64,000 nucleotides of DNA. Source: Eikenella corrodens (GTDB lineage Bacteria; Pseudomonadota; Gammaproteobacteria; Burkholderiales; Neisseriaceae). Positions 33,837 through 43,428 of the stretch are shown one piece after another. The notes below the pieces were generated by a model. It was not told the origin of the DNA. It was given only the letters and a program-made list of their open reading frames with translations, and did no database searches. The DNA lies in NCBI RefSeq assembly GCF_900187105.1, contig NZ_LT906482.1, positions 1,054,001 to 1,118,000 on the forward strand, in the 5' to 3' direction. Position 1 is the first letter of the stretch. Every line of letters starts with the position of its first letter. A program made the position numbers and the translations under genes.

Positions 33837-35468
33837 ATGGAATCCAACAACGAATTGAAGCGGACGGCGGTTTTCGCCATTATCGCCATCCTGACCCTGA
33901 TGGTTTGGAATTATTTCAACCCCCAGCCGCAGCAGCCTGAGCAGGCCGCTGTGCAGACGGAACAGCAAGCTGCCGCCCCCGTTGCTGGGAGCGATTTGCC
34001 GCCCACCAAACCGATTACCGTAAGCACCGATACGCTCAAAGCCGTGATCGACGAAAACAGTGGCGATTTGCGCGGGTTGGATTTGCTCAAACATAACTCT
34101 GCCGGCGATGCCAGCAAAACCTTCACTTTGCTCTCCGACAACAACGAGCACAAATATTTGGTGCAATCGCTGTTGATCGACCAAAAAGGCAACTACCTGC
34201 TACAAGACAGCAGCTTCAAAGCCCCGCAAAACAGCTACACCCTCAACGGCGATACACTGGAAGTACGACTGAGCGCGCCGGAAACCAATGGCGTTCAGGT
34301 GGACAAAGTGTACACCTTCCGCAAAGGTAGCTACCTCATCGATGTACGCTTCGACATCGCCAACCATACTGATGCTCCGTTGAAGCTGGATGGCGTGTAC
34401 CGAGTATTGCGCGACAGCAGCACGCCCGAGGGCAGCGGCTATTTCAACCAAACCTACGTTGGTCCAGTGGCCTATACGCCCGATGGCAACTTCCAAAAAG
34501 TGCCGTTTAAAGACTTGGACGACGATTTCGAGAGCAAACGTGATCGCGCCGACTACCAGCGCACTGCTACCAGCGGCTGGGTTGGCTTCACTCAACACTA
34601 CTTCACCACCGTGTGGGTGTTACAGCCCAAAGATGGCAACAGCATCTGCCAAAACGGCAACTGCCTGCTCGATATCAAACGCCGCAGCGACAACCTTTAC
34701 TCCGCCGGCGTGCGCGTACCGCTGCCCGCGATTGCTGCTGGCCAGAAACTGAGCGTGCCTGCCGAATTGTATGCCGGCCCGCAGGAATACGCCGTGATCA
34801 GCAAAGTGGCTGACCGCTTGGAGCTGGTGAAAGACTATGGCCGTACCCATGTGGTGGCCGCGCCGCTGTTCGGCCTGCTCAATTGGTTGCACAGTCTCAT
34901 CGGCAACTGGGGCTGGTCCATCGTTTTGCTGACCATCATCGTCAAAACCCTGCTGCTGCCGCTTACTAACGCCTCTTACCGCTCCATGGCCAAAATGCGT
35001 GCCGTTGCGCCTAAGCTGGAAATGCTGAAAAAACAGCACGGCGATGATCGTATGGCGCTACAACAGGCCATGATGAAGATGTATAAAGACGAGAAAATCA
35101 ACCCACTGGGCGGCTGTCTGCCCATGCTGTTGCAGTTCCCCGTATTTATCGGCTTGTATTGGGTGCTGCTCGCCTCGGTTGAGCTGCGCCAGGCTTCGTG
35201 GGGCTGGGTGGCTGACTTGGCCCGGCCCGACCCGCTCTACATCCTGCCGATTTTGATGGCGCTGACAATGTATATCCAAACCAAACTCAGCCCGCCGCCG
35301 AGTGACCCGATGCAGGCTAAAATGATGAAAATCATGCCGCTGGCCTTCTCTGTGATGTTCTTCTTCTTCCCTGCCGGCCTAGTACTTTACTATGTGGTGA
35401 ACAACCTCTTGAGTATGGGACAGCAGTGGCTGATTAATCGGAAAATCAATGGTGCCGTCAAATCCTAA
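33837..35468 (+). CDS. yidC: Membrane protein insertase YidC
   Basis: 543 residues from ATG 33837. Helix 1 at about 9-24, then a large periplasmic domain (30-335), then the conserved insertase core: NWGWSIVLLTIIVKTLLLPL (with the key Arg-containing groove following), KMYKDEKINPLGGCLPMLLQ, and the last helices ending LSMGQQWLINRKI. Preceded by a DUS. The usual downstream mnmE is not here; ppk2 follows instead. Confidence 0.96.
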   Translation: MESNNELKRTAVFAIIAILTLMVWNYFNPQPQQPEQAAVQTEQQAAAPVAGSDLPPTKPITVSTDTLKAVIDENSGDLRGLDLLKHNSAGDASKTFTLLSDNNEHKYLVQSLLIDQKGNYLLQDSSFKAPQNSYTLNGDTLEVRLSAPETNGVQVDKVYTFRKGSYLIDVRFDIANHTDAPLKLDGVYRVLRDSSTPEGSGYFNQTYVGPVAYTPDGNFQKVPFKDLDDDFESKRDRADYQRTATSGWVGFTQHYFTTVWVLQPKDGNSICQNGNCLLDIKRRSDNLYSAGVRVPLPAIAAGQKLSVPAELYAGPQEYAVISKVADRLELVKDYGRTHVVAAPLFGLLNWLHSLIGNWGWSIVLLTIIVKTLLLPLTNASYRSMAKMRAVAPKLEMLKKQHGDDRMALQQAMMKMYKDEKINPLGGCLPMLLQFPVFIGLYWVLLASVELRQASWGWVADLARPDPLYILPILMALTMYIQTKLSPPPSDPMQAKMMKIMPLAFSVMFFFFPAGLVLYYVVNNLLSMGQQWLINRKINGAVKS

Positions 35469-35486
35469 GATATAGCAAAAATGACA

Positions 35487-35522
35487 ACAGCCCGAATCTG
35501 CAAGATTCGGGCTGTTTTGTTC
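35487..35522 (+). terminator. Intrinsic terminator after yidC
   Basis: 13-bp stem ACAGCCCGAATCT / AGATTCGGGCTGT, three-base loop, T-rich tail. Confidence 0.9.
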
Positions 35523-35803
35523 TTGGAGGGGGTAGCTAAATACTTATTTTCTTATATCGTGCTAACTCTCCTTGCGTGAGAAAATAAACGCTTCAACCAT
35601 ATAGTCGTTCCAATAGAAATAATACAATGTTTACTCCCCTAACCATATAGTTTCCCACCACACTTTATGCCTGTTTGAAATAATTAGATTAGCATGAATG
35701 ATAAAGGGAAAATTCACTTTTCAGGTAGCCTGCCCTAATGTAAAATAGCCTTAATAGTTAAAAGGATAAATTTGATTTTCTAACACGCCATAAGGGGCAC
35801 ACC
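35523..35803. other. AT-rich spacer upstream of ppk2
   Basis: No gene seen. An AACCATATAGT motif occurs twice (about 35595 and 35639), of unknown meaning. One DUS at about 35720-35731. Confidence 0.4.
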
Positions 35804-36730
35804 ATGACTGATCATCAACTCAAACCATTTGAAGAAATTGATCTGGCGGAGCGCAAAGACCGCCTGCAAGTATTTGAGGAACAAGTGCTGCAATACAGTG
35901 GTAACCGCAGTAGTGAAGATTCATCCGTTGCACCGCTGCCCGAAAGCTATCCTTACCGCACCCGCATCAGCCGCAATGTGTACGAAAAAGAAAAGAAAAA
36001 GCTGCAAATTGAGCTGCTCAAAGTACAAAGCTGGGTGAAAGAGAGCGGCAGCCGCATCGCCGCCATATTTGAAGGCCGTGATGCTGCCGGTAAAGGCGGT
36101 ACCATCAAACGCTATATGGAACACCTCAATCCACGCGGCGCCCGCGTGGTTGCCTTGGAGAAACCCAGCGACCGTGAGCGCGGCCAATGGTATTTCCAGC
36201 GCTATATCAATCATCTGCCCACTGCCGGCGAAATGGTGTTTTTCGACCGATCTTGGTACAACCGTGCCGGCGTAGAACGCGTAATGGGCTTTTGCGAACC
36301 GCATGAATACCTGCAATTCATGCGCCAAGCGCCCGAATTAGAACGCATGTTGGTAAACAGCGGTATGCACCTGTTTAAATTCTGGTTTTCCGTATCACGC
36401 GAAGAACAGCTGCGCCGCTTTATCTCCCGCCGCGACGACCCTTTAAAACACTGGAAACTCTCGCCCGTGGACATCGAGTCGCTCGACCGTTGGGACGCCT
36501 ATACCGAAGCCAAGAACACCATGTTCTTCCACACCCACACTGGGGATGCGCCGTGGACCATCATCAAGTCCGATGACAAAAAACGCGCCCGCCTCAACTG
36601 TATCCGCTTCTTCCTGCATGCCCTCGACTACCCCGACCGCGATCTTAAAGCCATCGGCCCGGTTGACCCATTGATCGTGCAAGTGCCCAATGCACAATTT
36701 AAAGACACCATCAATATGAATGCGGATTAA
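35804..36730 (+). CDS. ppk2: Polyphosphate kinase 2
   Basis: 308 residues. Cytoplasmic PPK2 uses polyphosphate to phosphorylate nucleoside di- or monophosphates. Walker A EGRDAAGKGGTIKRY, lid region NPRGARVVALEKPSDRE, Walker B VFFDRSWYNRAGVERVMGF. Length and single domain fit class I PPK2. Monocistronic, followed by an inverted-DUS terminator. Confidence 0.93.
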   Translation: MTDHQLKPFEEIDLAERKDRLQVFEEQVLQYSGNRSSEDSSVAPLPESYPYRTRISRNVYEKEKKKLQIELLKVQSWVKESGSRIAAIFEGRDAAGKGGTIKRYMEHLNPRGARVVALEKPSDRERGQWYFQRYINHLPTAGEMVFFDRSWYNRAGVERVMGFCEPHEYLQFMRQAPELERMLVNSGMHLFKFWFSVSREEQLRRFISRRDDPLKHWKLSPVDIESLDRWDAYTEAKNTMFFHTHTGDAPWTIIKSDDKKRARLNCIRFFLHALDYPDRDLKAIGPVDPLIVQVPNAQFKDTINMNAD

Positions 36731-36744
36731 GGCATAACATGAAA

Positions 36745-36774
36745 AAGGCTACCTGAAAACTTTCAGGTAGCCTT
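36745..36774. terminator. Inverted-DUS terminator
   Basis: AAGGCTACCTGAAA faces TTTCAGGTAGCCTT with almost no loop, between convergent ppk2 and the H-NS-like gene. Confidence 0.8.
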
Positions 36775-36795
36775 CTATATTGTATGGGCAACTAG

Positions 36796-37089
36796 TTATA
36801 CCAAGAATTTTTTGATGTCGATGCCTTTTTCTTGGGCTTCTACAATCCATTTCGGCCGTTTGCCCACGCCGCCCCAAGTTGCGCCGGTTTTCGGATTGCG
36901 GTATTGCGGGCGGCTTTGTTTTTCTTTCAGACCTGCTTCGATATCGGCAACGCTGATTTCAAAGTCTCGCATGATGGCCAGAATCTGATTGACCTTCTTC
37001 TTACGCTCGGAAGCCAAACGGCGCTGGATACGGTCTTCTAAGGATTTCTTCTGTTCCAAGAGTTGGTCTAAAGTTTCACGTGCTGCCAT
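36796..37089 (-). CDS. H-NS-family nucleoid protein
   Basis: 97 residues from ATG 37089. N-terminal coiled-coil (about 5-50, Lys/Arg/Glu-rich) for oligomerisation and C-terminal DNA-binding motif YRNPKTGATWGGVGKRPKWI, the H-NS/BpH3 signature. Relevant here because two blocks look imported; H-NS proteins silence foreign DNA in other bacteria. Confidence 0.92.
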   Translation of the reverse strand: MAARETLDQLLEQKKSLEDRIQRRLASERKKKVNQILAIMRDFEISVADIEAGLKEKQSRPQYRNPKTGATWGGVGKRPKWIVEAQEKGIDIKKFLV

Positions 37090-37223
37090 GATGTTTCCTT
37101 TGTGGAGGTTGTTAAAATTTATTTCTGGCCTGATTATAAGGGCATTTCGATTTATTACGCTACAAATAAATTGCCGGTTTGGCACGAATATGTGCCAAAC
37201 CGGCTCAGTTTCTTTATTGAAAA

Positions 37224-37538
37224 TCAGGCTTCAGCTTTCAGTAAATCTTGCAATTCGCCGGCTTCATACATTTCCATCAGAATATCTGATCCGCCCACAA
37301 ATTCGCCGTTTACATACAGTTGCGGGATGGTGGGCCAGTTGGCGTATTCTTTGATGCCTTGGCGGATTTCAGGGTTTTCCAATACGTTTACCGTAACGAA
37401 ATCATTGCAGCCGGCGGCCTGCAGGATTTGCACGGCGCGGGAAGAGAAACCGCATTGCGGGAATTGTTTGGTGCCTTTCATAAACAGCACAATGCGATTG
37501 CTGTTTACGAATTGTTTGATTTCTTCTTGGATGCTCAT
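37224..37538 (-). CDS. grxD: Monothiol glutaredoxin, Grx4 type
   Basis: 104 residues with active site CGFS (Cys29), then [20 protein letters not shown], the glutathione/iron-sulfur binding loop. Carries or delivers [2Fe-2S] clusters. Confidence 0.95.
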   Translation of the reverse strand: MSIQEEIKQFVNSNRIVLFMKGTKQFPQCGFSSRAVQILQAAGCNDFVTVNVLENPEIRQGIKEYANWPTIPQLYVNGEFVGGSDILMEMYEAGELQDLLKAEA

Positions 37539-37667
37539 GGTGTTTCCTTTTATGGATTAAATATGGATAAAAATTCGGGTGCAAAACGGCGGCCATTATA
37601 GCGGATTACATTTGCTTTCGATACCGGAAGCGGCAGCGAAATGAATGTGCCATAGCCGATTTGCCGA

Positions 37668-38930
37668 CTATGCCGGGCGCGTCCACACGGCGGCGAAGAA
37701 GCCGTCTGTGCGGTGTTCTGCGGTGGAGAGTTGCAGATAGGGGCTACCTGAAAATAATTCCGGGCAGTCGGGCAGCAGTTCGGCGGCGTTTGCCAGCTGC
37801 CAATCGGGGTGGGCGGCGCTGAAGCGTTCGGCCTGCTGTTCGTTTTCAGTTGCGAGCACGCTACAGGTGGCATACACCAAACGGCCGCCGGGGTGCACCA
37901 GGCGGGCGGCGGCTTCGAGGATGGCAGCCTGTTGTTTTGCCAATTCGGTGATGCGTTCGGGCGATTGGCGGTATTTCAAATCGGGGTTGCGGCGCAGGGT
38001 ACCCAACCCGGAGCAGGGTGCGTCCACCAGCACGCGGTCGGCTTTGCCGATGAGGCGTTCGAGGCGCGGGTCGGTTTCGCTGCCGATGCGCTGGGGGCTG
38101 ATGTTGGTGAGGCCGGCACGCACCATGCGAGGTTTGAGTTTGGCCAGGCGCTTTTCGGCCACATCGAAGGCGTAGAGGCGGCCGCTATTATTCATGGCGG
38201 CGCCCAGGGCGAGGGTTTTGCCGCCCGCGCCGGCGCAGAAATCGACGATGATTTCGCCGCGCCGCGCGCCGGTGAGGCGGGCGAGCAGCTGGCTGCCCTC
38301 GTCTTGCACTTCGATGGTGCCTTCTAAAAACAGCGGGTGGCACATGAGGGCGGATTTGTCGTACAGGCGGATGCCCCACGGCGAATACGGCGTGGCTTCG
38401 CAGCGGATGCCTTCGCTTTGCAGCTGGGCAAGCACTTTGTCGCGCTTGGCTTGAAGGGTGTTCACGCGCAAATCGAGCGGGGCGGGGGTGGCGGTGCTGC
38501 GGCCGAAGGCGAGGATGTGTTCGTCGTTCCAGCCTTGGGCGCGCAGTTGGGCGATGAGCCACTCTGGCAGTTCGGCGGCGGTGTTCAACTGCCCGGCAAA
38601 CTCGGTTTTTTTGGCTTTCAGGTAGCCTAGAAACTCAGTCTCTTCGGCATTGGTGCAATCGGCTAGGGCGGAAATGCTGATGCCGCGACCCAATACTAGG
38701 GCAGCCAGCGCGGCGCGGCGGGATTGGCGCACGGGCTCGGGCAGCACGCTTTGGATTTTCTGCAAATGGCGCAGGGCGGCAAACACGGTTTCGGCGATTT
38801 CGTGCCGGTCTTGGCGGCCGAGTTTTTTGTGGCTGCGGAAATAGGCGGAAACGAGGGCATCGGCGGGCTGCTCGAAGCTGAGCACTTGGCCGAGCAGGGT
38901 GGAGGTGTGGAGGAGTTGGGCAGGGGTCAT
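37668..38930 (-). CDS. rsmB: 16S rRNA (cytosine-5)-methyltransferase, RsmB family
   Basis: 420 residues. N-terminal NusB-like domain (about 1-130) and SAM-dependent domain: VDFCAGAGGKTLALG (motif I), DAPCSGLGTLRRNPDLKYR (motif IV with Cys) and ATCSVLATENEQQAERF (motif VI with catalytic Cys). Two DUS lie in frame: GYLKAKK (near residue 102) and LFSGSPYL near the end. Promoter side adjoins a Correia-type element. Confidence 0.9.
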   Translation of the reverse strand: MTPAQLLHTSTLLGQVLSFEQPADALVSAYFRSHKKLGRQDRHEIAETVFAALRHLQKIQSVLPEPVRQSRRAALAALVLGRGISISALADCTNAEETEFLGYLKAKKTEFAGQLNTAAELPEWLIAQLRAQGWNDEHILAFGRSTATPAPLDLRVNTLQAKRDKVLAQLQSEGIRCEATPYSPWGIRLYDKSALMCHPLFLEGTIEVQDEGSQLLARLTGARRGEIIVDFCAGAGGKTLALGAAMNNSGRLYAFDVAEKRLAKLKPRMVRAGLTNISPQRIGSETDPRLERLIGKADRVLVDAPCSGLGTLRRNPDLKYRQSPERITELAKQQAAILEAAARLVHPGGRLVYATCSVLATENEQQAERFSAAHPDWQLANAAELLPDCPELFSGSPYLQLSTAEHRTDGFFAAVWTRPA

Positions 38931-38989
38931 TTGGGCGTAGTGGTTTCAGGTAGCCTGGGAAGGGGGAAGGCTACCTGAAAATGGGCAGA

Positions 38990-39095
38990 TATAGTGAATT
39001 AAATTTAAACCAGTACAACGTTGGCTCGCCTTGCCGTACTACTTGTACTGTCTGCGGCTCGCCGCCTTGTCCTGATTTAAATTTAATCCACTATA
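38990..39095. mobile_element. Correia repeat-enclosed element (short, 106 bp)
   Basis: Begins TATAGTGAATTAAATTTAAA and ends with the inverted TTTAAATTTAATCCACTATA. The interior carries the known Correia core stretches around GTACTGTCTGCGG and CCTTGTCCTGATTT. Length matches the 104-108-bp class of Neisseria elements that lack the middle 50 bp. Ends carry the TA duplicated on insertion. Located 60 bp upstream of rsmB; such elements can supply promoters and RNase III sites. Confidence 0.92.
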
Positions 39096-39161
39096 AGAAA
39101 CAGACAGGCTGCGGGGCGGCTTGTCTGTTTGGTTTGGATTTCAGGTAGCCTGTGTTGCTGC

Positions 39162-39860
39162 TTACTTGGGTGGCTGCAATGGTGTGCCGTCGATTTTGCC
39201 GCTACGCAGTTTGAGCTCGTAGGTTTTGCCGTCGTCGGTGTATTTGATGAGGGCGGGGATGTTGGCAAAATCGGGGGCGAAGGAATATTCGATGGTGTCG
39301 TCGCCGCGCTGTACACGGAAGCGGTTTACCGCAATGCTGGCGCCGTTGATGTTGTAGCGGGCGGAAGGCAGGCGGGTCATGCCGCGCACGGGGTAAACGC
39401 GTTTGCCGTTGGTAATGTGCAGGTTGGCAGGCAGTTGGCCATTATTGAGCGCAAGCTGCCAGGCCAGGGTGAAGAGGTCGAAAGTGGGGCCGGCAAGCGG
39501 CTGGCTTTCGGTGTGGCCGGCTTTGCCGTAGGTGATGGTTTTGGCACCGTAGTCGAAAGTGGCGCCGGCATAGGCGCGGCCTTTGCGGGTGTCGCTGTAG
39601 CGGGCGGGCTGCAGTCGGTTGCCGCTGATGCTGCCGCTGGAGGAAAAGCGCATTTTGTAGAGAGGCACGTTGATGTCGGCGTTTACGTTGTAGCGGCCGC
39701 CGTTTTGGTTGAAGGTCATCACAGCGGGCACGCCATAGGGACCGATGTAGTGCAGCTCGGCGTTTTTGGGAAAGGCGGTTTCGGCAGCGGCAGTGGGCGC
39801 GGCCAGTGCGGCGGCGCACAGGGCGGCGGCAGTGCTGAGGCGGAGGGTGAGACTGGTCAT
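39162..39860 (-). CDS. DUF3108-type secreted protein
   Basis: 232 residues with a clear signal peptide (to about residue 26, ALAAPTAAAE). The body is beta-rich: YNVNADINVPLYKMRFSSSG, GATFDYGAKTITYGKAG, YPVRGMTRLPSARYNING. This pattern fits DUF3108 proteins, periplasmic and of unknown function. A DUS and a Correia-type element lie downstream. Confidence 0.75.
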   Translation of the reverse strand: MTSLTLRLSTAAALCAAALAAPTAAAETAFPKNAELHYIGPYGVPAVMTFNQNGGRYNVNADINVPLYKMRFSSSGSISGNRLQPARYSDTRKGRAYAGATFDYGAKTITYGKAGHTESQPLAGPTFDLFTLAWQLALNNGQLPANLHITNGKRVYPVRGMTRLPSARYNINGASIAVNRFRVQRGDDTIEYSFAPDFANIPALIKYTDDGKTYELKLRSGKIDGTPLQPPK

Positions 39861-40074
39861 TTGTGGTTCCTTTGCTGAAAAAGGGAAGGTGCGCTGCGAA
39901 TCAGCGGCTTTGGGGCGGCATTATAGCCTTAAGTTTTATATTGGGGGCGTGCGGTTACATGGTTTGACGGGAATTTTTAGGTAGCCTCTGGCGGGAAAGA
40001 GGCTACCTGAAAGTATCGCAGGCGGGGTTACGGCTATATTTTTATTTAATCGACAAAGCTGTTCGGATACGGAA

Positions 40075-40108
40075 AAGGCTACCTGAAAAACCATTTTCAG
40101 GTAGCCTT
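40075..40108. terminator. Inverted-DUS terminator after ffh
   Basis: AAGGCTACCTGAAAA faces TTTTCAGGTAGCCTT. Another outward DUS pair lies at about 39974-40012 in the same 269-bp gap. Confidence 0.8.
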
Positions 40109-40129
40109 CTGATATTTCATTCAGAGGGT

Positions 40130-41491
40130 TTAACGCCCGGGGAACATGCCTTTCATGCCTTGCGCCATGCGCATGAGTTTGCCCATGCCTTTGCCGCCGA
40201 ACATTTTCATCATTTTTTGCGACTGTTCGAACTGCTTGAGCATTTTGTTCACTTCCTGCACGGTGGTACCGGCGCCGGCGGCGATGCGGCGTTTGCGGCT
40301 GGCTTTGAGCAGGGCCGGATTGGCACGCTCTTTCGGGGTCATGGAATTGATGATGGCTTCCACTTTGCTCATGGCTTTTTCCGCCGTGCCTTCGGGGATT
40401 TGTGCGGAAAGCTGCCCCATTTCGCCGGGCAGTTTGGACATGAGAGATTCGATGCCGCCCATATTGCGCATCTGCTGGATTTGGGCTTTAAAATCGTTCA
40501 GGTCGAAGCCTTTGCCTTTGTGCAGCTTTTTGGCCATGCGTTCGGCCACTTCCTGATCGATGCCTTTTTGCACGTCTTCAATCAGGGAAAGCACGTCGCC
40601 CATGCCGAGAATGCGGCCGGCGATGCGGTCGGGGTGGAAGGGCTCGAGGCCGCCGATTTTTTCGCCGGTGCCGATGAATTTAATCGGTTTGCCGGTAACG
40701 TGGCGCACGGAAAGTGCCGCGCCGCCGCGCGCGTCGCCGTCCATTTTGGTGAGGATAACGCCGGTGAGCGGTAGGGCCTCGTTGAAGGCCTGGGCGGTGT
40801 TTACAGCATCTTGGCCGAGCATGGCATCCACCACAAACAGGGTTTCCACCGGATTCACGGCTTCATGCAGTGCCTTGATTTCGGCCATCATGACTTCGTC
40901 CACCGCCAATCGGCCGGCGGTATCGACCATCAGCACGTCGTAGAAATGCTTTTTGGCGTAATCAAGCGCGGCCTGGGCGATGGCCACGGGCTGCTGGGAA
41001 ACATCGGAGGGGAAGAAATCTGCGCCCACTTGCTCGGCCAATAGGCGCAGCTGCTCGATGGCGGCGGGGCGGTATACGTCGGCTGACACCAGCAGCACTT
41101 TCTTGCGCTGCTCTTCTTTGAGCAGTCGGGCGAGCTTGCCGGCGGTGGTGGTTTTACCCGCGCCCTGCAGGCCGGTCATCAGCACCACGGCAGGCGGCAC
41201 GGCGGCCAGATTGAGGCTGCTGTTTTGCGTGCCCATCAGCTCGGTGAGCGCTTGGTTGACCACGCCGATAAAGGCCTGGCCGGGCGTGAGGCTGCCGATT
41301 ACTTCGTGGCCAACGGCACGCTCTTTCACGCTGGCCATAAAGTCTTTCACCACCGGCAGCGCCACGTCAGCTTCCAACAGCGCCATGCGCACTTCGCGCA
41401 GGGCTTCTTTGATGTTGTCTTCGGAGAGTCGCGCCTGGCCGCGCATTTTTTTGGCCCACTGGCTGAGGCGGCCGGATAGGTTGTCTAACAT
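40130..41491 (-). CDS. ffh: Signal recognition particle protein Ffh
   Basis: 453-residue GTPase. N domain 1-90; G domain with GLQGAGKTTTAGKLA, DTAGRLAVDE and TKMDGDARGG; Met-rich M domain (about 300-453) with QMRNMGGIESLMSKLPG for 4.5S RNA and signal sequences. Divergent from the cytochrome assembly gene, the usual arrangement. Confidence 0.97.
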   Translation of the reverse strand: MLDNLSGRLSQWAKKMRGQARLSEDNIKEALREVRMALLEADVALPVVKDFMASVKERAVGHEVIGSLTPGQAFIGVVNQALTELMGTQNSSLNLAAVPPAVVLMTGLQGAGKTTTAGKLARLLKEEQRKKVLLVSADVYRPAAIEQLRLLAEQVGADFFPSDVSQQPVAIAQAALDYAKKHFYDVLMVDTAGRLAVDEVMMAEIKALHEAVNPVETLFVVDAMLGQDAVNTAQAFNEALPLTGVILTKMDGDARGGAALSVRHVTGKPIKFIGTGEKIGGLEPFHPDRIAGRILGMGDVLSLIEDVQKGIDQEVAERMAKKLHKGKGFDLNDFKAQIQQMRNMGGIESLMSKLPGEMGQLSAQIPEGTAEKAMSKVEAIINSMTPKERANPALLKASRKRRIAAGAGTTVQEVNKMLKQFEQSQKMMKMFGGKGMGKLMRMAQGMKGMFPGR

Positions 41492-41796
41492 AGCTTTCCT
41501 TAAAATGCTGGGAAACCGCCAATATGCTGTATTGGCTCATTTTATTGCCGGCGGTTTCGCCCAGCCGATAAATGGGTTTGATTCGGGATCAGATAGCAGA
41601 TTGGTTAACTTTGCCGAAGCAGGGCTTAGTTTGGCAGAAACTTCGCTGCGCGGCGTTTTAATTGCGCTGAAGCTTTGCTTTCAGGTAGTCCCTAGCAGGC
41701 GGCAAAGTTTGCTAAAATCGCGGCATTTTACACTATTACGCGCAGCCTTTGCGGCTTTCCTGATGGAAAAGCGGGCGCGCAACACACGGAAAAAGC
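41492..41796. other. Intergenic region ffh - cytochrome assembly gene
   Basis: No gene. Holds an extended-DUS repeat copy (about 41646-41690, DUS end mutated to CAGGTAGTCC). Confidence 0.6.
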
Positions 41797-42603
41797 ATGG
41801 CTGTATTGTTTGTTTTGCTCGGGCTGCTCTATGGCGGCCTGGGCGTGTTTGCCTGGTGGTTCGGGCGGCAAAATGCCCGGCGGCCATATCCGCTCAAGGG
41901 CGAGCTGCTGTTGCTGGCGGCGCTGCTGCCCGCGCACGCGGCGGCGGTGTGGCAGCCGCTGCTGCTCAGCCGTTTCCCCAACGGCATCGGCTATGCCCTG
42001 TGCCTGATTACCTGGCTGATGCTGCTGTTGTATTGGTGCGGCAGTTTCTTTTATCCGCTGAAGGGCTTGCAGCTGCTGCTTTATCCCTTTGCCGCGCTTT
42101 CCATGCTGGCTGCCGCGCAGTGGCCGGCACCGGGCGCTGATTATGCAGTGGACAATATGCCTTTCGCGCTACACGTGGGCGCATCGGTGTTGTCGTATAG
42201 CTTGTTTGGCATTGCCGCGCTGTTGGCGTTATTGGTGTTGCTGCTAAACCGCTGCCTGCGCAATCACCGCATTTCGCCGCTGATATCGTTTCTGCCGCCG
42301 CTGTTGAGTTTGGAAAAGCTGATGTTTCAAAGCATGTTGGCGGGTTTTGTGCTGCTGAGCATTTCCGTGGGTGGTGCCTTGCTGTTTCCGCTGGAGATTT
42401 TCGGCAAGCCGCTCGCGCTCACGCACAAAAGCGTGTTCGGCGTGCTTTCGTGGCTGGTGTATGCCGGCATCCTGCTGCTGCACCGCACCCGCCGCTGGCG
42501 CGGCCGCACGGCGGCGCTGTGGTGTGTGGCAGGCTTTGTGTGCCTGATGCTGGCCTATGTGGGTAGCAAGTTTGTGTTGCAGGTGTTGCTGCATCGGGTA
42601 TGA
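41797..42603 (+). CDS. Cytochrome c assembly-family membrane protein (YpjD-like)
   Basis: 268 residues, about eight membrane helices. FALHVGASVLSYSLFGIAAL and LTHKSVFGVLSWLVYAGILL contain the conserved His residues of the CcsA/HemX family. Next to ffh in many proteobacteria; precise role (haem handling or membrane homeostasis) unsettled. Inverted-DUS terminator follows. Confidence 0.85.
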   Translation: MAVLFVLLGLLYGGLGVFAWWFGRQNARRPYPLKGELLLLAALLPAHAAAVWQPLLLSRFPNGIGYALCLITWLMLLLYWCGSFFYPLKGLQLLLYPFAALSMLAAAQWPAPGADYAVDNMPFALHVGASVLSYSLFGIAALLALLVLLLNRCLRNHRISPLISFLPPLLSLEKLMFQSMLAGFVLLSISVGGALLFPLEIFGKPLALTHKSVFGVLSWLVYAGILLLHRTRRWRGRTAALWCVAGFVCLMLAYVGSKFVLQVLLHRV

Positions 42604-42623
42604 ATACGTTGGGATGAATGGCA

Positions 42624-42653
42624 AAGGCTACCTGAAAGTTTTCAGGTAGCCTT
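42624..42653. terminator. Inverted-DUS terminator
   Basis: AAGGCTACCTGAAA and reverse complement, two-base loop, after the cytochrome assembly gene. Confidence 0.8.
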
Positions 42654-42784
42654 AAACATCATATTTGGCATACATCAAATAAGCGGCAGATAAGCCTGCC
42701 TGCAGGTTTGACTGTTGCCCCGTTGCTGTTATTCTGCGCCCGATTCTTTTGTTTCCCCTTGATTTCAACCACAGGAGATACCCG

Positions 42785-43300
42785 ATGAAAAAAGTGATTC
42801 TATCCGTTGCCACTGCTGCTTTGCTGGCGAGCGCCGGCGCTTGGGCGCATGGTACGCCGGCGGCGAATGAGCCGAGTAAAACGCCGGTAGACCGCAGCAT
42901 TCAGGTGTATAAAGCAGCCGACTTCCAGCAGTGGGACCGTGAAAAAGCCGCCGGCGGCGAGGGCAAGCTGCTGGGGCGTTTCGCCTACACCCGCCACCAA
43001 ACCGGCGAGCAGGATGCGATCCGCGAAATCGGCTGGCTCACGCTGCCGCCGGGTGCGTCTATCGGCCTGCACGGGCACACCATCAATGAAGACGTATACC
43101 TGATTGTGGAAGGCCGCGGCATATTTGTGGGCTCAGACGGCAAGGAAGTACCGGTGTCTGCCGGAGACGTGACCATCGCCCGCCCCGGCCAGTCGCACTC
43201 GCTGAAAAACACCGGTCGCCGGCCGCTGCGCTTCATCAACTTTATCGGCCAGCTGCAGAGCACTGCACACGCTGCTCCTGCTGCCCCGGCCGCGCGGTAA
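42785..43300 (+). CDS. Periplasmic cupin-domain protein
   Basis: 171 residues from ATG 42785, preceded by CAGGAGATACC. Signal peptide to about residue 21 (SAGAWA). Cupin motifs: LPPGASIGLHGHTINEDVYLIVEGRG (metal-binding His/Glu) and RPGQSHSLKN. Ala/Pro-rich tail. Likely a metal-binding small-molecule enzyme or sensor; no substrate indicated. Confidence 0.82.
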   Translation: MKKVILSVATAALLASAGAWAHGTPAANEPSKTPVDRSIQVYKAADFQQWDREKAAGGEGKLLGRFAYTRHQTGEQDAIREIGWLTLPPGASIGLHGHTINEDVYLIVEGRGIFVGSDGKEVPVSAGDVTIARPGQSHSLKNTGRRPLRFINFIGQLQSTAHAAPAAPAAR

Positions 43301-43319
43301 TCTGGCGCAATCACGGCAG

Positions 43320-43346
43320 AGGCTACCTGAAAGTTTCAGGTAGCCT
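43320..43346. terminator. Inverted-DUS terminator
   Basis: AGGCTACCTGAA and TTCAGGTAGCCT separated by three bases, after the cupin gene. Confidence 0.8.
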
Positions 43347-43428
43347 TTATCTTTATTCAGACCGCCCCAAGTGCCCTTTGCCGAAAATTTCGGTATCATG
43401 CAGCCTCTTCCCGTTTTTAGGAAAACTT

